Shown here piece after piece: positions 8,545 through 16,652 of a stretch of DNA of 64,000 nucleotides. The translations under genes were made by a program, and so were the position numbers. Source of the stretch: SLFH01 sp050486265 (GTDB lineage Bacteria; Planctomycetota; Phycisphaerae; Phycisphaerales; UBA1924); contig JBJHCY010000001.1 in NCBI GenBank assembly GCA_050486265.1, positions 372,001-436,000 on the forward strand. Reading direction: 5' to 3'. The notes under the pieces were generated by a model. That model saw only the letters and a list, made by a program, of their open reading frames with translations, was not told where the DNA came from and did not search any database. How positions within the stretch are numbered: position 1 is the stretch's first letter; each line of letters begins with the position of its first letter.

Positions 8545-9338
8545 GCCGATGCCTCCTGCCGATTGGTCTGCTGGGCCGGGTCGGCGACGCCGGTGAAGTC
8601 GGCGTAGCCGCGCTCTTCCAGCTGCAGCGCCAGCTCCTTGCCGCCAGACTGCGCGATCCTGCCCCCGACCATCACATGCACGATGTCGGGCTGCACATAG
8701 TTCAGCAGCCGCTGGTAGTGGGTCACCAGCACCATCGCCCGCTCGGGCGAACGCATCCGGTTGATGCCCTCCGACACCACGCGCAGGGCGTCGATGTCCA
8801 GGCCCGAATCGGTCTCGTCGAGCACACAGAGCGACGGCTCGAGCAGCGACATCTGCACGATCTCGTAACGCTTCTTCTCGCCGCCCGAGAAATCCTCGTT
8901 CACCGAACGCTGCAGGAGCTGCTCGTTCATCCCGACCACCGCCAGCTTCTCGCGCAGCATGCCCAGGAAGCCGACCGTGTCCAAGGGCTCCAGCCCCCGG
9001 TGCGTCCGCACGGCGTTGATCGACTCCTTCAGGAACTGCATGTTGCTCACGCCGGGGATCTCGACGGGGTACTGAAACGCCAGGAACACGCCCTCGCGCG
9101 CCCGCTCGTCCGGCTCAAGCTCCAGCAGGTCCTGCCCCTTGTAGAGCACCGAGCCCGAGGTGACCTCGTACCCCTCGCGCCCGGCGAGCACCTTCGCCAG
9201 CGTGCTCTTGCCCGACCCGTTGGGGCCCATGATCGAGTGCACCTCGCCGGCCTTCACCTCCAGGTCCAGACCCCGGAGGATCTCGACGCCCCCGGCCTCG
9301 GCGCACAACCCCTCGATCTTCAGCAGCGGTTCTTGCAT
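8541..9338 (-). CDS. sufC: SufC ATPase of the Fe-S scaffold complex
   Basis: A 265-residue ABC-type ATPase, cytosolic and without membrane segments. Walker A is GPNGSGKSTLAKVLAG, the signature is FSGGEKKRYEI and Walker B is LCVLDETDSGLDIDAL, the unusual ETDSGLD form typical of SufC. It powers shape changes of SufB/SufD during cluster building. It is followed directly by sufD and separated from the Rieske gene by 68 bases. Confidence 0.96.
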   Translation of the reverse strand: MQEPLLKIEGLCAEAGGVEILRGLDLEVKAGEVHSIMGPNGSGKSTLAKVLAGREGYEVTSGSVLYKGQDLLELEPDERAREGVFLAFQYPVEIPGVSNMQFLKESINAVRTHRGLEPLDTVGFLGMLREKLAVVGMNEQLLQRSVNEDFSGGEKKRYEIVQMSLLEPSLCVLDETDSGLDIDALRVVSEGINRMRSPERAMVLVTHYQRLLNYVQPDIVHVMVGGRIAQSGGKELALQLEERGYADFTGVADPAQQTNRQEASA

Positions 9339-9406
9339 GTCGCTCTTGCCTCCGGGCCCTGCGGCCCGATTCGTGTGTTCTTCGTTCGCGGGCGTCCGCC
9401 CGACCC

Positions 9407-9718
9407 TCAGCGGATCCTCACCAGCACATCCGAGCCTTCGACCCGTGTCTCGTAGCGTCGGACGCAGACCTCCGGGTCGTCGAGGTACTCGCCCGTTCTG
9501 ATGTCAAACTCCCAGTAGTGCAGCGGGCAGACGATCGCCTCGCCCTGCACGAACCCTTCGCCCAGCGGCCCGTCGGCGTGCGGGCAACGGTTGTCAAGCG
9601 CGTGGAACTCGCCGCCGAGATTCACCACCGCCACCTCGACCCCGCCGACCGTCGCGACGCGGGCCTCGCCCGGCGCGACATCGTCGACGCTGAACGCTCT
9701 GACAAAACCATCGCTCAT
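9407..9718 (-). CDS. Rieske [2Fe-2S] ferredoxin-like protein
   Basis: A 103-residue single Rieske domain. The two ligand loops are CPHADG (Cys, His) and CPLHYWEFD (Cys, His). It resembles the small subunit of nitrite reductase or a dioxygenase ferredoxin. ATG 9718 is used because GGAG lies 11 bases ahead; a GTG at 9739 overlapping the sufB stop is the alternative. The gene sits inside the suf operon between sufB and sufC, so it may be an electron donor for cluster assembly or simply a client; the sequence does not decide. Confidence 0.88.
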   Translation of the reverse strand: MSDGFVRAFSVDDVAPGEARVATVGGVEVAVVNLGGEFHALDNRCPHADGPLGEGFVQGEAIVCPLHYWEFDIRTGEYLDDPEVCVRRYETRVEGSDVLVRIR

Positions 9719-9735
9719 CGTCGCCGCTCCGCGAT

Positions 9736-11178
9736 TCACCCGACGCTGCCTTCGAGGCTGATTTCAAGCAGCTTGGTCGCCTCGACCGCAAACTCCATCG
9801 GAAGCTCCCTGAAGACCTCGCGGCAGAACCCGTTGACGATCATCGAGACCGCCTGCTCCTCGTCCAGCCCGCGCTGCTGCAGGTAGAACAGCTGGTCCTC
9901 GCCGACCTTGCTCGTCGTCGCCTCGTGCTCGACATTCGCCGTCGGGTTGGCGTTCTCGATGTAGGGGAAGGTGTGGGCGCCGCAGCGGTTGCCCATCAGC
10001 ATCGAGTCGCACTGGGTGTAGTTCCGGGCGTTCTCGGCGCCCCGCATGATCTTCACCAGCCCGCGGTAGGTGTTGTTGCCCTCCTGGGCGCTGATGCCCT
10101 TCGAGACGACATTGCTCCGCGTGTTCTTGCCGATGTGCACCATCTTCGTGCCCGAGTCGATCTGCTGACGCCCCTTCGAGAGCGCCACCGAGTAGAACTC
10201 GCCCACCGAGTCGTCGCCCTGCAGCACGCAGCTCGGATACTTCCAGGTGATCGACGAGCCCGTCTCGACCTGCGTCCACGAGATGTGCGAACGCTTGCCC
10301 TTGCACAGCCCTCGCTTGGTCACGAAGTTGTAGATCCCGCCCTTGCCCTCGCGGTCGCCGGGGTACCAGTTCTGGATCGTCGAGTACTTGATCTTCGCGT
10401 CGTCGAGCGCCACGAGCTCGACCACCGCCGCGTGCAGCTGGTTCTCGTCACGCATCGGCGCCGTGCACCCCTCGAGGTAGCTCACCGACGACTTCTCCTC
10501 GGCGATGATCAGCGTCCGCTCGAACTGGCCCGTCGACTGCGCGTTGATCCGGAAGTAGGTGCTCAGCTCCATCGGGCACGCCACGCCCTTGGGCACGAAC
10601 ACGAACGAGCCGTCGGTGAAGACCGCCGAGTTCAGCGCCGCGTAGTAGTTGTCGTTGTAGGGCACCACCGTGCCGAGGTACTTCTGCAGCAGCTCGGGGT
10701 GCTCGCGGGCCGCCTCGGAGATCGAGCAGAAGATCACCCCCGCCTCGGCGAGCTCCTTCTTGAAGGTCGTCGCCACCGACACGCTGTCGAACACCGCGTC
10801 GACCGCCACGCCCGCGAGCCGCTTCTGCTCCTCGAGCGGGATGCCCAGACGCTCATAGGTCCGCAGCAACTCGGGGTCGACCTCGTCGATGCTCTCGTAC
10901 TTCGGAGTGTTCTTCGGCGCCGAGAAGTACGAGATCGCCTGGAAGTCGATCTTCGGGTAGCGGACATTCTGCCACTCCGGCTCACGCATCGTCAGCCAGT
11001 TGCGATACGCCTTCAGCCGCCACTCCGTCAGCCACTCCGGCTCGCCCTTCTTCGCCGAGATCGTCCGCACCACATCCTCGTCCAGACCGGGCGGGATCGT
11101 GTCGGACTCGACCTCGGAGACAAAGCCGTACTTGTAGCTCTGCGACTCCCAATCCTGGAGTTCGGGCGTTGTCGTCAT
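9736..11178 (-). CDS. sufB: Fe-S cluster scaffold subunit SufB
   Basis: A 480-residue SufB, full length. Landmarks: WESQSYKYGFVSEVESDTIP at the N-terminus, YFRINAQSTGQFERTLIIAE, SYLEGCTAP, GDREGKGGIYNFVTKRG, and the C-terminal block with NARNYTQCDSMLMGNRCGAH and EHEATTSKVGEDQLFYLQQR (conserved Cys and Glu for cluster assembly). Its ATG overlaps the end of the Rrf2 regulator by 4 bases and has AAGGA in front. Confidence 0.97.
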   Translation of the reverse strand: MTTTPELQDWESQSYKYGFVSEVESDTIPPGLDEDVVRTISAKKGEPEWLTEWRLKAYRNWLTMREPEWQNVRYPKIDFQAISYFSAPKNTPKYESIDEVDPELLRTYERLGIPLEEQKRLAGVAVDAVFDSVSVATTFKKELAEAGVIFCSISEAAREHPELLQKYLGTVVPYNDNYYAALNSAVFTDGSFVFVPKGVACPMELSTYFRINAQSTGQFERTLIIAEEKSSVSYLEGCTAPMRDENQLHAAVVELVALDDAKIKYSTIQNWYPGDREGKGGIYNFVTKRGLCKGKRSHISWTQVETGSSITWKYPSCVLQGDDSVGEFYSVALSKGRQQIDSGTKMVHIGKNTRSNVVSKGISAQEGNNTYRGLVKIMRGAENARNYTQCDSMLMGNRCGAHTFPYIENANPTANVEHEATTSKVGEDQLFYLQQRGLDEEQAVSMIVNGFCREVFRELPMEFAVEATKLLEISLEGSVG

Positions 11179-11669
11179 CTCTGGATTCCTTTGATTGTGG
11201 CTGTACTGTCTCGGTCAACGCTCAGCGTGACCGATCCCACCGCCCCGTCGCCCGCGTGCACCGCCAGGTCCGCGACAGTCGTGCGCCGCAGAACCTCGAC
11301 CATGCCCGCGTGCATCATCCGCATCGCGTGCTGGATGCGGCAGCGCGGCGAATGCACGCAACCGTGCAGCTCAGGCTTCTCGCCCTCGCCGCAGCAACGC
11401 GCAAGCGCCACCGGGCCTTCCACCGCCTCGACCACATCAAGCACGCTCATCGCCTCGGGCGGGCGACCCAGCAGGTACCCGCCCAGCGGCCCTCGCTCGG
11501 CACGCAGAAGACCCGCCTGCGCGAGGCTCTTGAGAATGTTCTTCAGCAACGGCGCAGGAGCGTCGGTCGCCTCCGCCAAGCTCGTCGCGCTGCGGCAGGT
11601 TCCCGGCTCGATCGCCAGCTCCGCCATCGCCACAAGCGCGTAATCGGTTTTGCGGGAGAACGCCAGCAA
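11175..11669 (-). CDS. Rrf2-family regulator of the suf operon (SufR/IscR-like)
   Basis: A 164-residue Rrf2 protein. The winged helix is MLAFSRKTDYALVAMAELA, then TSLAEATDAPAPLLKNILK and GPLGGYLLGRPP. The effector segment has cysteines CC, C and C across about 20 residues (RCCGEGEKPELHGCVHSPRC), fitting an Fe-S cluster sensor. The start is TTG 11669 after GAGGAT; the nearby ATG at 11678 is in another frame. As first gene of the suf operon it most likely represses its own promoter, which carries a perfect palindrome. Confidence 0.88.
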   Translation of the reverse strand: MLAFSRKTDYALVAMAELAIEPGTCRSATSLAEATDAPAPLLKNILKSLAQAGLLRAERGPLGGYLLGRPPEAMSVLDVVEAVEGPVALARCCGEGEKPELHGCVHSPRCRIQHAMRMMHAGMVEVLRRTTVADLAVHAGDGAVGSVTLSVDRDSTATIKGIQR

Positions 11670-11732
11670 CGGGGCATATCCTCTATGAAGGTCCTGATCG
11701 GGCTCGGATGAACCGCACCGGTTTGGTGCTCG

Positions 11733-11760
11733 ATAATAGCACTGATCCAGTGCTCTTCAA
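11733..11760 (-). promoter_or_regulatory. suf operon promoter with palindromic operator in the spacer
   Basis: Read on the minus strand: TTGAAG (11760-11755), 16-base spacer, TATTAT (11738-11733). The spacer plus the first -10 base is a perfect 17-bp palindrome, AGCACTG-ATC-CAGTGCT (11738-11754). A second inverted repeat, GTGCT (11726-11730) with AGCAC (11738-11742), overlaps the -10 box and likely start site. A repressor bound here would exclude RNA polymerase. The Rrf2 protein encoded about 60 bases downstream is the obvious candidate. Confidence 0.75.
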
Positions 11761-11846
11761 CCGCCAACCCGCTTCCAATCGCCTCTCCCGCCCCCGGCCT
11801 TCGCACAGAGCCGCCGCGGCGTTTCACGCGCCAACTACACTCGCCC

Positions 11847-13463
11847 ATGGCCCACGGCCCCGACTCCCACAGGGACATGATCGATGGCGTCATCGCCGGG
11901 CTGCAAGCCCGGGGTCGCGGCCCCGTCACACGCATCGAGACCCACGCCTCCACCGTGCTCCTCTTCCAGGGCGGGGGGTACAAGATCAAGAAGCCCGTCG
12001 ACTACGGGTTCCTCGATTTCTCCAGCCCGGAGAAACGACGCGCCAGCGCCGTGCTGGAGGTCGAGCTCAACCGCCCCCTCGCCCCCGGCGTCTACCTCGG
12101 CGTGCTCCCGATCTTCCGCGAAGACGGGTCGTGGCGAGTCGGCGATCCGTCGGAAGCGGCCGTGCCCGACGACTGGGCCCTGCACATGGCACGCCTCCCC
12201 GCAGAGCGGATGCTCGAACGCCTGCTCAGAGATGGGGCGATGGGCGACGACGAACTCGAAGAGCACCTCGACGCGATCGTGCGCAAGCTCGCGGCTTTCC
12301 ACGACCAGTGCCAGACCGGCCCCGAGATCGATCAGTACGCCACGACAGAAGGCCTCACCAAGCGGATCCTCGGCAACCTCGACGAATGCCGCCCTTTCGC
12401 AGGCGAGCCGTCCGACCGTCCGGGCGATGATCCGAAGCAAACGCCCCCGATCCCCGCCCGCCTCCTCGCCTCGCTGCGGGAACGCGCCCAAGCGTTCATC
12501 CGCCAAGAGCCGGCGCTGCTGGAACGCCGGATCGAACAGCGGCGAATCCGCGAGGGGCACGGCGATCTGCACCCGGGCAACATCTGCCTGACCGCCGACG
12601 GGCCGGTGATCTACGACCGCCTCGAGTTCTGCCGCGCTTTCAGGTGCGCCGATGTCGCCGCCGAGATCGCCTACCTCGCGATGGAACTCGACCACGCCGG
12701 CAGGCCTCAGCTGGCCGACCTTTTCGTGCGCCGCTACGCGTCCGAGACCGACGACCCGGACCTCAATGCTCTCCAGCCACTGTACCGCGTGCACTACGCG
12801 ATGGTCAGGAGCAAGGTCTCGGCCTTGGCGGGCGCCAATGAGGGATCAGAAGCGCTCGCCCGCTCCAGCGGGTACGCCGCCCTCGCGGGAGGGTACTTCG
12901 CCCCGCCGGGCCTCATCATGCTGACCGGGCTCCCGGCGACCGGCAAGAGCACCGTCGCCCGATCGATCGCCCGCGTACTCCGGGCCGAACTGCTCAGGTC
13001 AGATGTCATAAGAAAAGAGCTCGCGGGCATGGCCCCCGGCCAACGCCCCGCGTCCGAGGGGGAACGCGATGCGTTGTACAGCCGAGCCGCCTCCGACGCC
13101 GCCTACGCGGAGATGCTCGACAGGGCTCGGCAACGGCTCACCGCCGGGCGGGCCGTCGTGGCCGACGCCAACTTCCCCGCCCCGGAGAGGCGCGTGCCGT
13201 TTATCGGTCTGGCGCGGGAACTCGGCATCCCCCTCGTCTGTGTGCACACGACCGCTGACGAGGCCACGGTCCGGGAACGCCTACGCAGGCGCCGAACCCA
13301 GAGCGACGAAGCCTCCGACGCCGACGAGAGGGTGTACCAGTCCCTCGCTGCCCGGTACATCCCGCCGCGGCGGCCCGAGATCCCGGCGCTGATCGGCCAC
13401 AACGCGCAGACCTGCAGCGAGGTCACCTGCGCGCGCGTCGCCGAAGCGCTGCTCGCGAGCTGA
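11847..13463 (+). CDS. Aminoglycoside-phosphotransferase-like / P-loop kinase fusion
   Basis: A 538-residue two-domain protein. Residues 1 to about 350 are a COG2187-type phosphotransferase: FQGGGYKIKKPVDYGFLDFS, then the catalytic loop HGDLHPGNICL and YDRLEFCRAFRCADVAAEIA. From about 350 a P-loop kinase follows with LTGLPATGKSTVARSIA, LRSDVIRKELAG and DANFPAPERR. The fusion is known from many bacteria; the substrate is unknown. TACACT ends 5 bases before the ATG, so the mRNA may be leaderless. It is divergent from the suf operon, sharing 177 bases that include the suf operator. Confidence 0.85.
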   Translation: MAHGPDSHRDMIDGVIAGLQARGRGPVTRIETHASTVLLFQGGGYKIKKPVDYGFLDFSSPEKRRASAVLEVELNRPLAPGVYLGVLPIFREDGSWRVGDPSEAAVPDDWALHMARLPAERMLERLLRDGAMGDDELEEHLDAIVRKLAAFHDQCQTGPEIDQYATTEGLTKRILGNLDECRPFAGEPSDRPGDDPKQTPPIPARLLASLRERAQAFIRQEPALLERRIEQRRIREGHGDLHPGNICLTADGPVIYDRLEFCRAFRCADVAAEIAYLAMELDHAGRPQLADLFVRRYASETDDPDLNALQPLYRVHYAMVRSKVSALAGANEGSEALARSSGYAALAGGYFAPPGLIMLTGLPATGKSTVARSIARVLRAELLRSDVIRKELAGMAPGQRPASEGERDALYSRAASDAAYAEMLDRARQRLTAGRAVVADANFPAPERRVPFIGLARELGIPLVCVHTTADEATVRERLRRRRTQSDEASDADERVYQSLAARYIPPRRPEIPALIGHNAQTCSEVTCARVAEALLAS

Positions 13464-13664
13464 ATCGAGCGACAGCATCCGCAAGGAACGCCGATCACCC
13501 GAGAGACGGACGCCGCGCCCGCGAGAGGTTCTCGGTCGCGAGCGGTCGTCATGGTCAAGCCGCCCGCACAACCCGCCCGACCCACATCTGCGGCGAGACC
13601 CGCCGCGGAAGGGATGAACCCGACTCGTTGTTGAGCCGATGACTCCGCCTGAGGAGAGTTCCGG

Positions 13665-14000
13665 ATGACGAACGGGGAAAACAACCTGCCGCTCCAGAGT
13701 CTGTACGCCGACGACCCGGACATGGCCGACCTTGTCCGGCTGTTTGTCAGCGAGCTACCGGACAGAATCGCCAGCGCCGAGCGGGCATGGCGAGAGCGCC
13801 GCGTCGAGGACCTTACACGCCTCGCCCACCAGCTCAAGGGCGCCGGATCGGGCTACGGCTACCCCGCCATCACCCAGGCCGCCGCGCAACTGGAACGAGA
13901 GCTCCGCGAGCTCAACGCCCGAGAGGGCGTCGCCGATGTTCGCGACGAACTCGACACACTCTTAGACATGTGCAGGCGAGCCATGAAGGCCTGCGTCTGA
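13665..14000 (+). CDS. HPt (histidine phosphotransfer) protein
   Basis: A 111-residue HPt domain. The phosphorylated histidine lies in LARLAHQLKG-type context (LTRLAHQLKGAGSGYGYP). It would relay phosphate between a hybrid histidine kinase and a response regulator. GAGGAGAG precedes the ATG. The following gene, 65 bases downstream, begins with a receiver domain that is a plausible partner. Confidence 0.92.
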   Translation: MTNGENNLPLQSLYADDPDMADLVRLFVSELPDRIASAERAWRERRVEDLTRLAHQLKGAGSGYGYPAITQAAAQLERELRELNAREGVADVRDELDTLLDMCRRAMKACV

Positions 14001-14065
14001 CTCTCGATCACAATTCCGCCGGGCGCTACCCGCCCGGACCGCGGCGCCGGAGCCCGTCTGGAACA

Positions 14066-15016
14066 ATGCAGATCCACGCGTCCCAACTCAACAGCCGGCC
14101 TCGCGTGCTGGTGATCGACGACTCGCCGGATGTACACCGGCTGCTCACAGCCCGTTTGCGATCTGAAGACCTTGACCTGATCCCGGCCGAGTCGGGCAGG
14201 GCCGGACTCGACATCGCCGAGAAGGACCCGCCCTCGGTCGTCCTGCTCGACCTGGACATGCCCGAGATGGACGGGTTCGAGGTGCTCCGCCGGCTGAAAG
14301 ACAGCCCGACGCTGAACAACATCCCGGTCATCGTGCTCTCGGGCCTGCAGAGCCCGCACGACAAAGTCACCGCTTTCGACCTGGGCGCCATGGACTACAT
14401 CTGCAAGCCCTTCGATCTGACCGAACTCCGCGTCCGCATCCGCGCCGCAGTACGCCTGAGCAACCTGCTGCTCATGCTGTCCCAGCGGGCTCAGATCGAC
14501 GGGCTGACGGGCCTGTACAACCGAGCCCACTTCGACAACCGCTGGCGCGAGGAAGTCGCCCGTGCCCGCCGGAAGCGCCGCCCACTCGCCCTCGCCGGCG
14601 TCGACTGCGACCACTTCAAGTCCATCAACGATAACTACGGCCACCCGGCCGGCGACGCCGTCCTCCAAGGGTTGGCCGCTATCTTCCTGCGAGCATGCCG
14701 CGAGACGGATCTGCCCTGCCGCTACGGCGGCGAAGAGTTCTTCCTCATCATGCCCGACACCACGCCCGAGCAGGCGATGGCGGTCTGCGAGCGGGTGCGC
14801 ACAATGGTGCAGGATGTGGTCTGGCCCCGCCACCCCGACCGGGGGTTGACGGTCTCGATCGGGCTCGTCGGATGCTCGGAGGTCGGCATCGTCGATCCGC
14901 ACCACTGGGTCGCCGCAGCCGACAGGAACCTGTACGCCGCTAAGCAGCAGGGCCGCAACCGAGTCGTCATGACCGAGTTGCCTTCGGGAGGCGTCCGTCT
15001 GGCCGATGCCGGCTGA
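14066..15016 (+). CDS. Response regulator diguanylate cyclase (REC-GGDEF)
   Basis: A 316-residue protein. Residues about 10-130 are a receiver domain: acidic pair in VLVIDDSPD, phospho-aspartate in LLDLDMPEMDGFEVL and lysine in YICKPFD. A GGDEF domain follows: DGLTGLYNRAHFD, VDCDHFKSINDNYGH and the catalytic RYGGEEFFLIMP (GGEEF form). It makes cyclic di-GMP under phosphorelay control. The I-site RxxD before GGEEF is not obvious (RACRETDLPCRYGGEEF has RETD), so feedback inhibition may be retained. The ATG at 14066 is the first that fits the receiver fold. Confidence 0.94.
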   Translation: MQIHASQLNSRPRVLVIDDSPDVHRLLTARLRSEDLDLIPAESGRAGLDIAEKDPPSVVLLDLDMPEMDGFEVLRRLKDSPTLNNIPVIVLSGLQSPHDKVTAFDLGAMDYICKPFDLTELRVRIRAAVRLSNLLLMLSQRAQIDGLTGLYNRAHFDNRWREEVARARRKRRPLALAGVDCDHFKSINDNYGHPAGDAVLQGLAAIFLRACRETDLPCRYGGEEFFLIMPDTTPEQAMAVCERVRTMVQDVVWPRHPDRGLTVSIGLVGCSEVGIVDPHHWVAAADRNLYAAKQQGRNRVVMTELPSGGVRLADAG

Positions 15017-15019
15017 ACC

Positions 15020-16597
15020 TCAGTCTTGCGCGTCAGGGCCGACCATGGGCTCGGGCGTCGACGGGTCAAGATGGTGCACGGCTCTCCATATGTGGTACGC
15101 CGCGCGGTCAAGGTGGATCATCGCCTCGGTGTGGGCCGCCACCTCATGCCCGGCGATCTTTCCCTTGGCCGCCTGCGCAAGCACCGACCTTCGCCCCGAG
15201 GTCCGGAGCTTGGCGACCTCGCTTGCGATCCCTTCCAACTCCGGCGCCGGCGAGGGCTGCGACGGGTCGTCGAGCCAATCGAGGGCGAGCCGACGCATCT
15301 CCGCGTAGCGGTCCTGCACTTCCTTGACACGCTCGATTCTCGGGATCTTCGAGATCGTCTCGGCGTTGCCCGCCAGCCTCTCGATGTGATCGACCGCGTG
15401 CAGCGTTGAGAGGTTGCGATTGATCTCCGCGTCGGTCTGGCTCTCGCGGGCCAGCTTCGCCAGAAACTCGCGGATGGTCGTGGTCGCGGCTTTGGCCTGT
15501 TCGGCCGCCATCACCGCGTGCCCCGCGCCGCTGGCGACCACCAACTCCCGCAGCGTCTCGGCGGCGCTGCGCCTTGCCGCCTCGGCAGCGACATCGCCGA
15601 CCTCGCTCACCGAGCGATCGAGGAACCGTGTCGGCGAGACCGACCGTTCCGGGATGATCCGCTCAACGATGCTCGCAAAGGGCTTGAGCACCGGCAGCAC
15701 AAGGACCACGCCCAGCACCTTGCAAGAGGTCTGAAAGGTCGCCAGCGCGATCACGCCGGGCCCCACATCCACAAGCTCCAGCCCCAGCATCAGCAGCATC
15801 AGGAAGGGCGTCAGGATCACGATCAAGAGCAGCCCGAGCATCAGGTTGAACAGCACATGCACCAGCGCCGTGCGTTTGGCCGCCACCGACGCCCCGATCG
15901 CCGCGATCCCCGCCGTCAGCGTCGTCCCCATGTTCTGTCCGATCACCAGCGCCGTCGCCCGCTCGAAGTCGATCGCCCCCGAGTCCAGCGCCGTCAGCGT
16001 GGTCGCCAGCGCCGCGCTCGACGACTGGGTCACCACCGTCATCGCAAACCCGACGCCCACCAGGATGAGCCGACCGACGAAGCCCTCCCCGGGCAGCGAC
16101 TGCGGGTCGATCCGCTCGGCGATCCCCGACATCGACTCCTGCAGCCCGCTCAGCCCCATGAACAGCAGGCCGAACCCCGCCAGCGCCAGGCCCGCCGAGG
16201 CCCCCCGACCCTTGACGAGCAGTCGAACCATCACGCCCGCAAACACCAGCGGCATCGCGAACGCGCTGATCGAGAACTTCAGCCCCAAGACCGATACCAG
16301 CCAGCCGGTGCTCGTCGTCCCGATGTTGCTCCCCAGCACGACGCCGACCGCAGGCAGGAAACCGATCAGCCCCGCGCTGACAAAACCGATCGTCGCCAGC
16401 GTCGTAGCGCTCGACGACTGCACCAAGGCCGTGATCCCCGCCCCCGCGGCCATGCCCGAGTAGGGCCCGCGGACCGTCCTGGTCAGGATGGCGCGGAGCG
16501 ACCCTCCCGCCAGGGCCTTCAGCCCGTCGGTCAGCAGCACCATGCCAAGGAGGAACAGCCCCAGCCCGCCGAGTCCCATCGAGATTGTCGTTAGCAT
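15020..16597 (-). CDS. Na/Pi-cotransporter family protein, copy 1
   Basis: A 525-residue PNaS (NptA/YjbB-type) transporter. The N-terminal half has about eight to ten membrane helices and the paired QSS repeats: LVQSSSATTLATIGFVSAG near residue 60 and VVTQSSSAALATTL in the second repeat, plus GSNIGTTSTGW and GQNMGTTLTAG. The C-terminal 200 residues form a PhoU-like helical domain. It probably moves phosphate with sodium. It lies 55 bases downstream of a second copy of the same length, so the pair is a tandem duplication. Both QSS motifs are intact here. Confidence 0.9.
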   Translation of the reverse strand: MLTTISMGLGGLGLFLLGMVLLTDGLKALAGGSLRAILTRTVRGPYSGMAAGAGITALVQSSSATTLATIGFVSAGLIGFLPAVGVVLGSNIGTTSTGWLVSVLGLKFSISAFAMPLVFAGVMVRLLVKGRGASAGLALAGFGLLFMGLSGLQESMSGIAERIDPQSLPGEGFVGRLILVGVGFAMTVVTQSSSAALATTLTALDSGAIDFERATALVIGQNMGTTLTAGIAAIGASVAAKRTALVHVLFNLMLGLLLIVILTPFLMLLMLGLELVDVGPGVIALATFQTSCKVLGVVLVLPVLKPFASIVERIIPERSVSPTRFLDRSVSEVGDVAAEAARRSAAETLRELVVASGAGHAVMAAEQAKAATTTIREFLAKLARESQTDAEINRNLSTLHAVDHIERLAGNAETISKIPRIERVKEVQDRYAEMRRLALDWLDDPSQPSPAPELEGIASEVAKLRTSGRRSVLAQAAKGKIAGHEVAAHTEAMIHLDRAAYHIWRAVHHLDPSTPEPMVGPDAQD

Positions 16598-16652
16598 CGG
16601 CGAAGACTACTCCGCTGGAGGCACGGTCCGTGTTGAACGCGCCGGCACGCCA

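Noticed and set aside
9925..11643. A 572-codon plus-strand frame opposite sufB and the Rrf2 gene
   Set aside because: The translation is low-complexity Arg/Leu/Val; the minus-strand genes explain the region fully.
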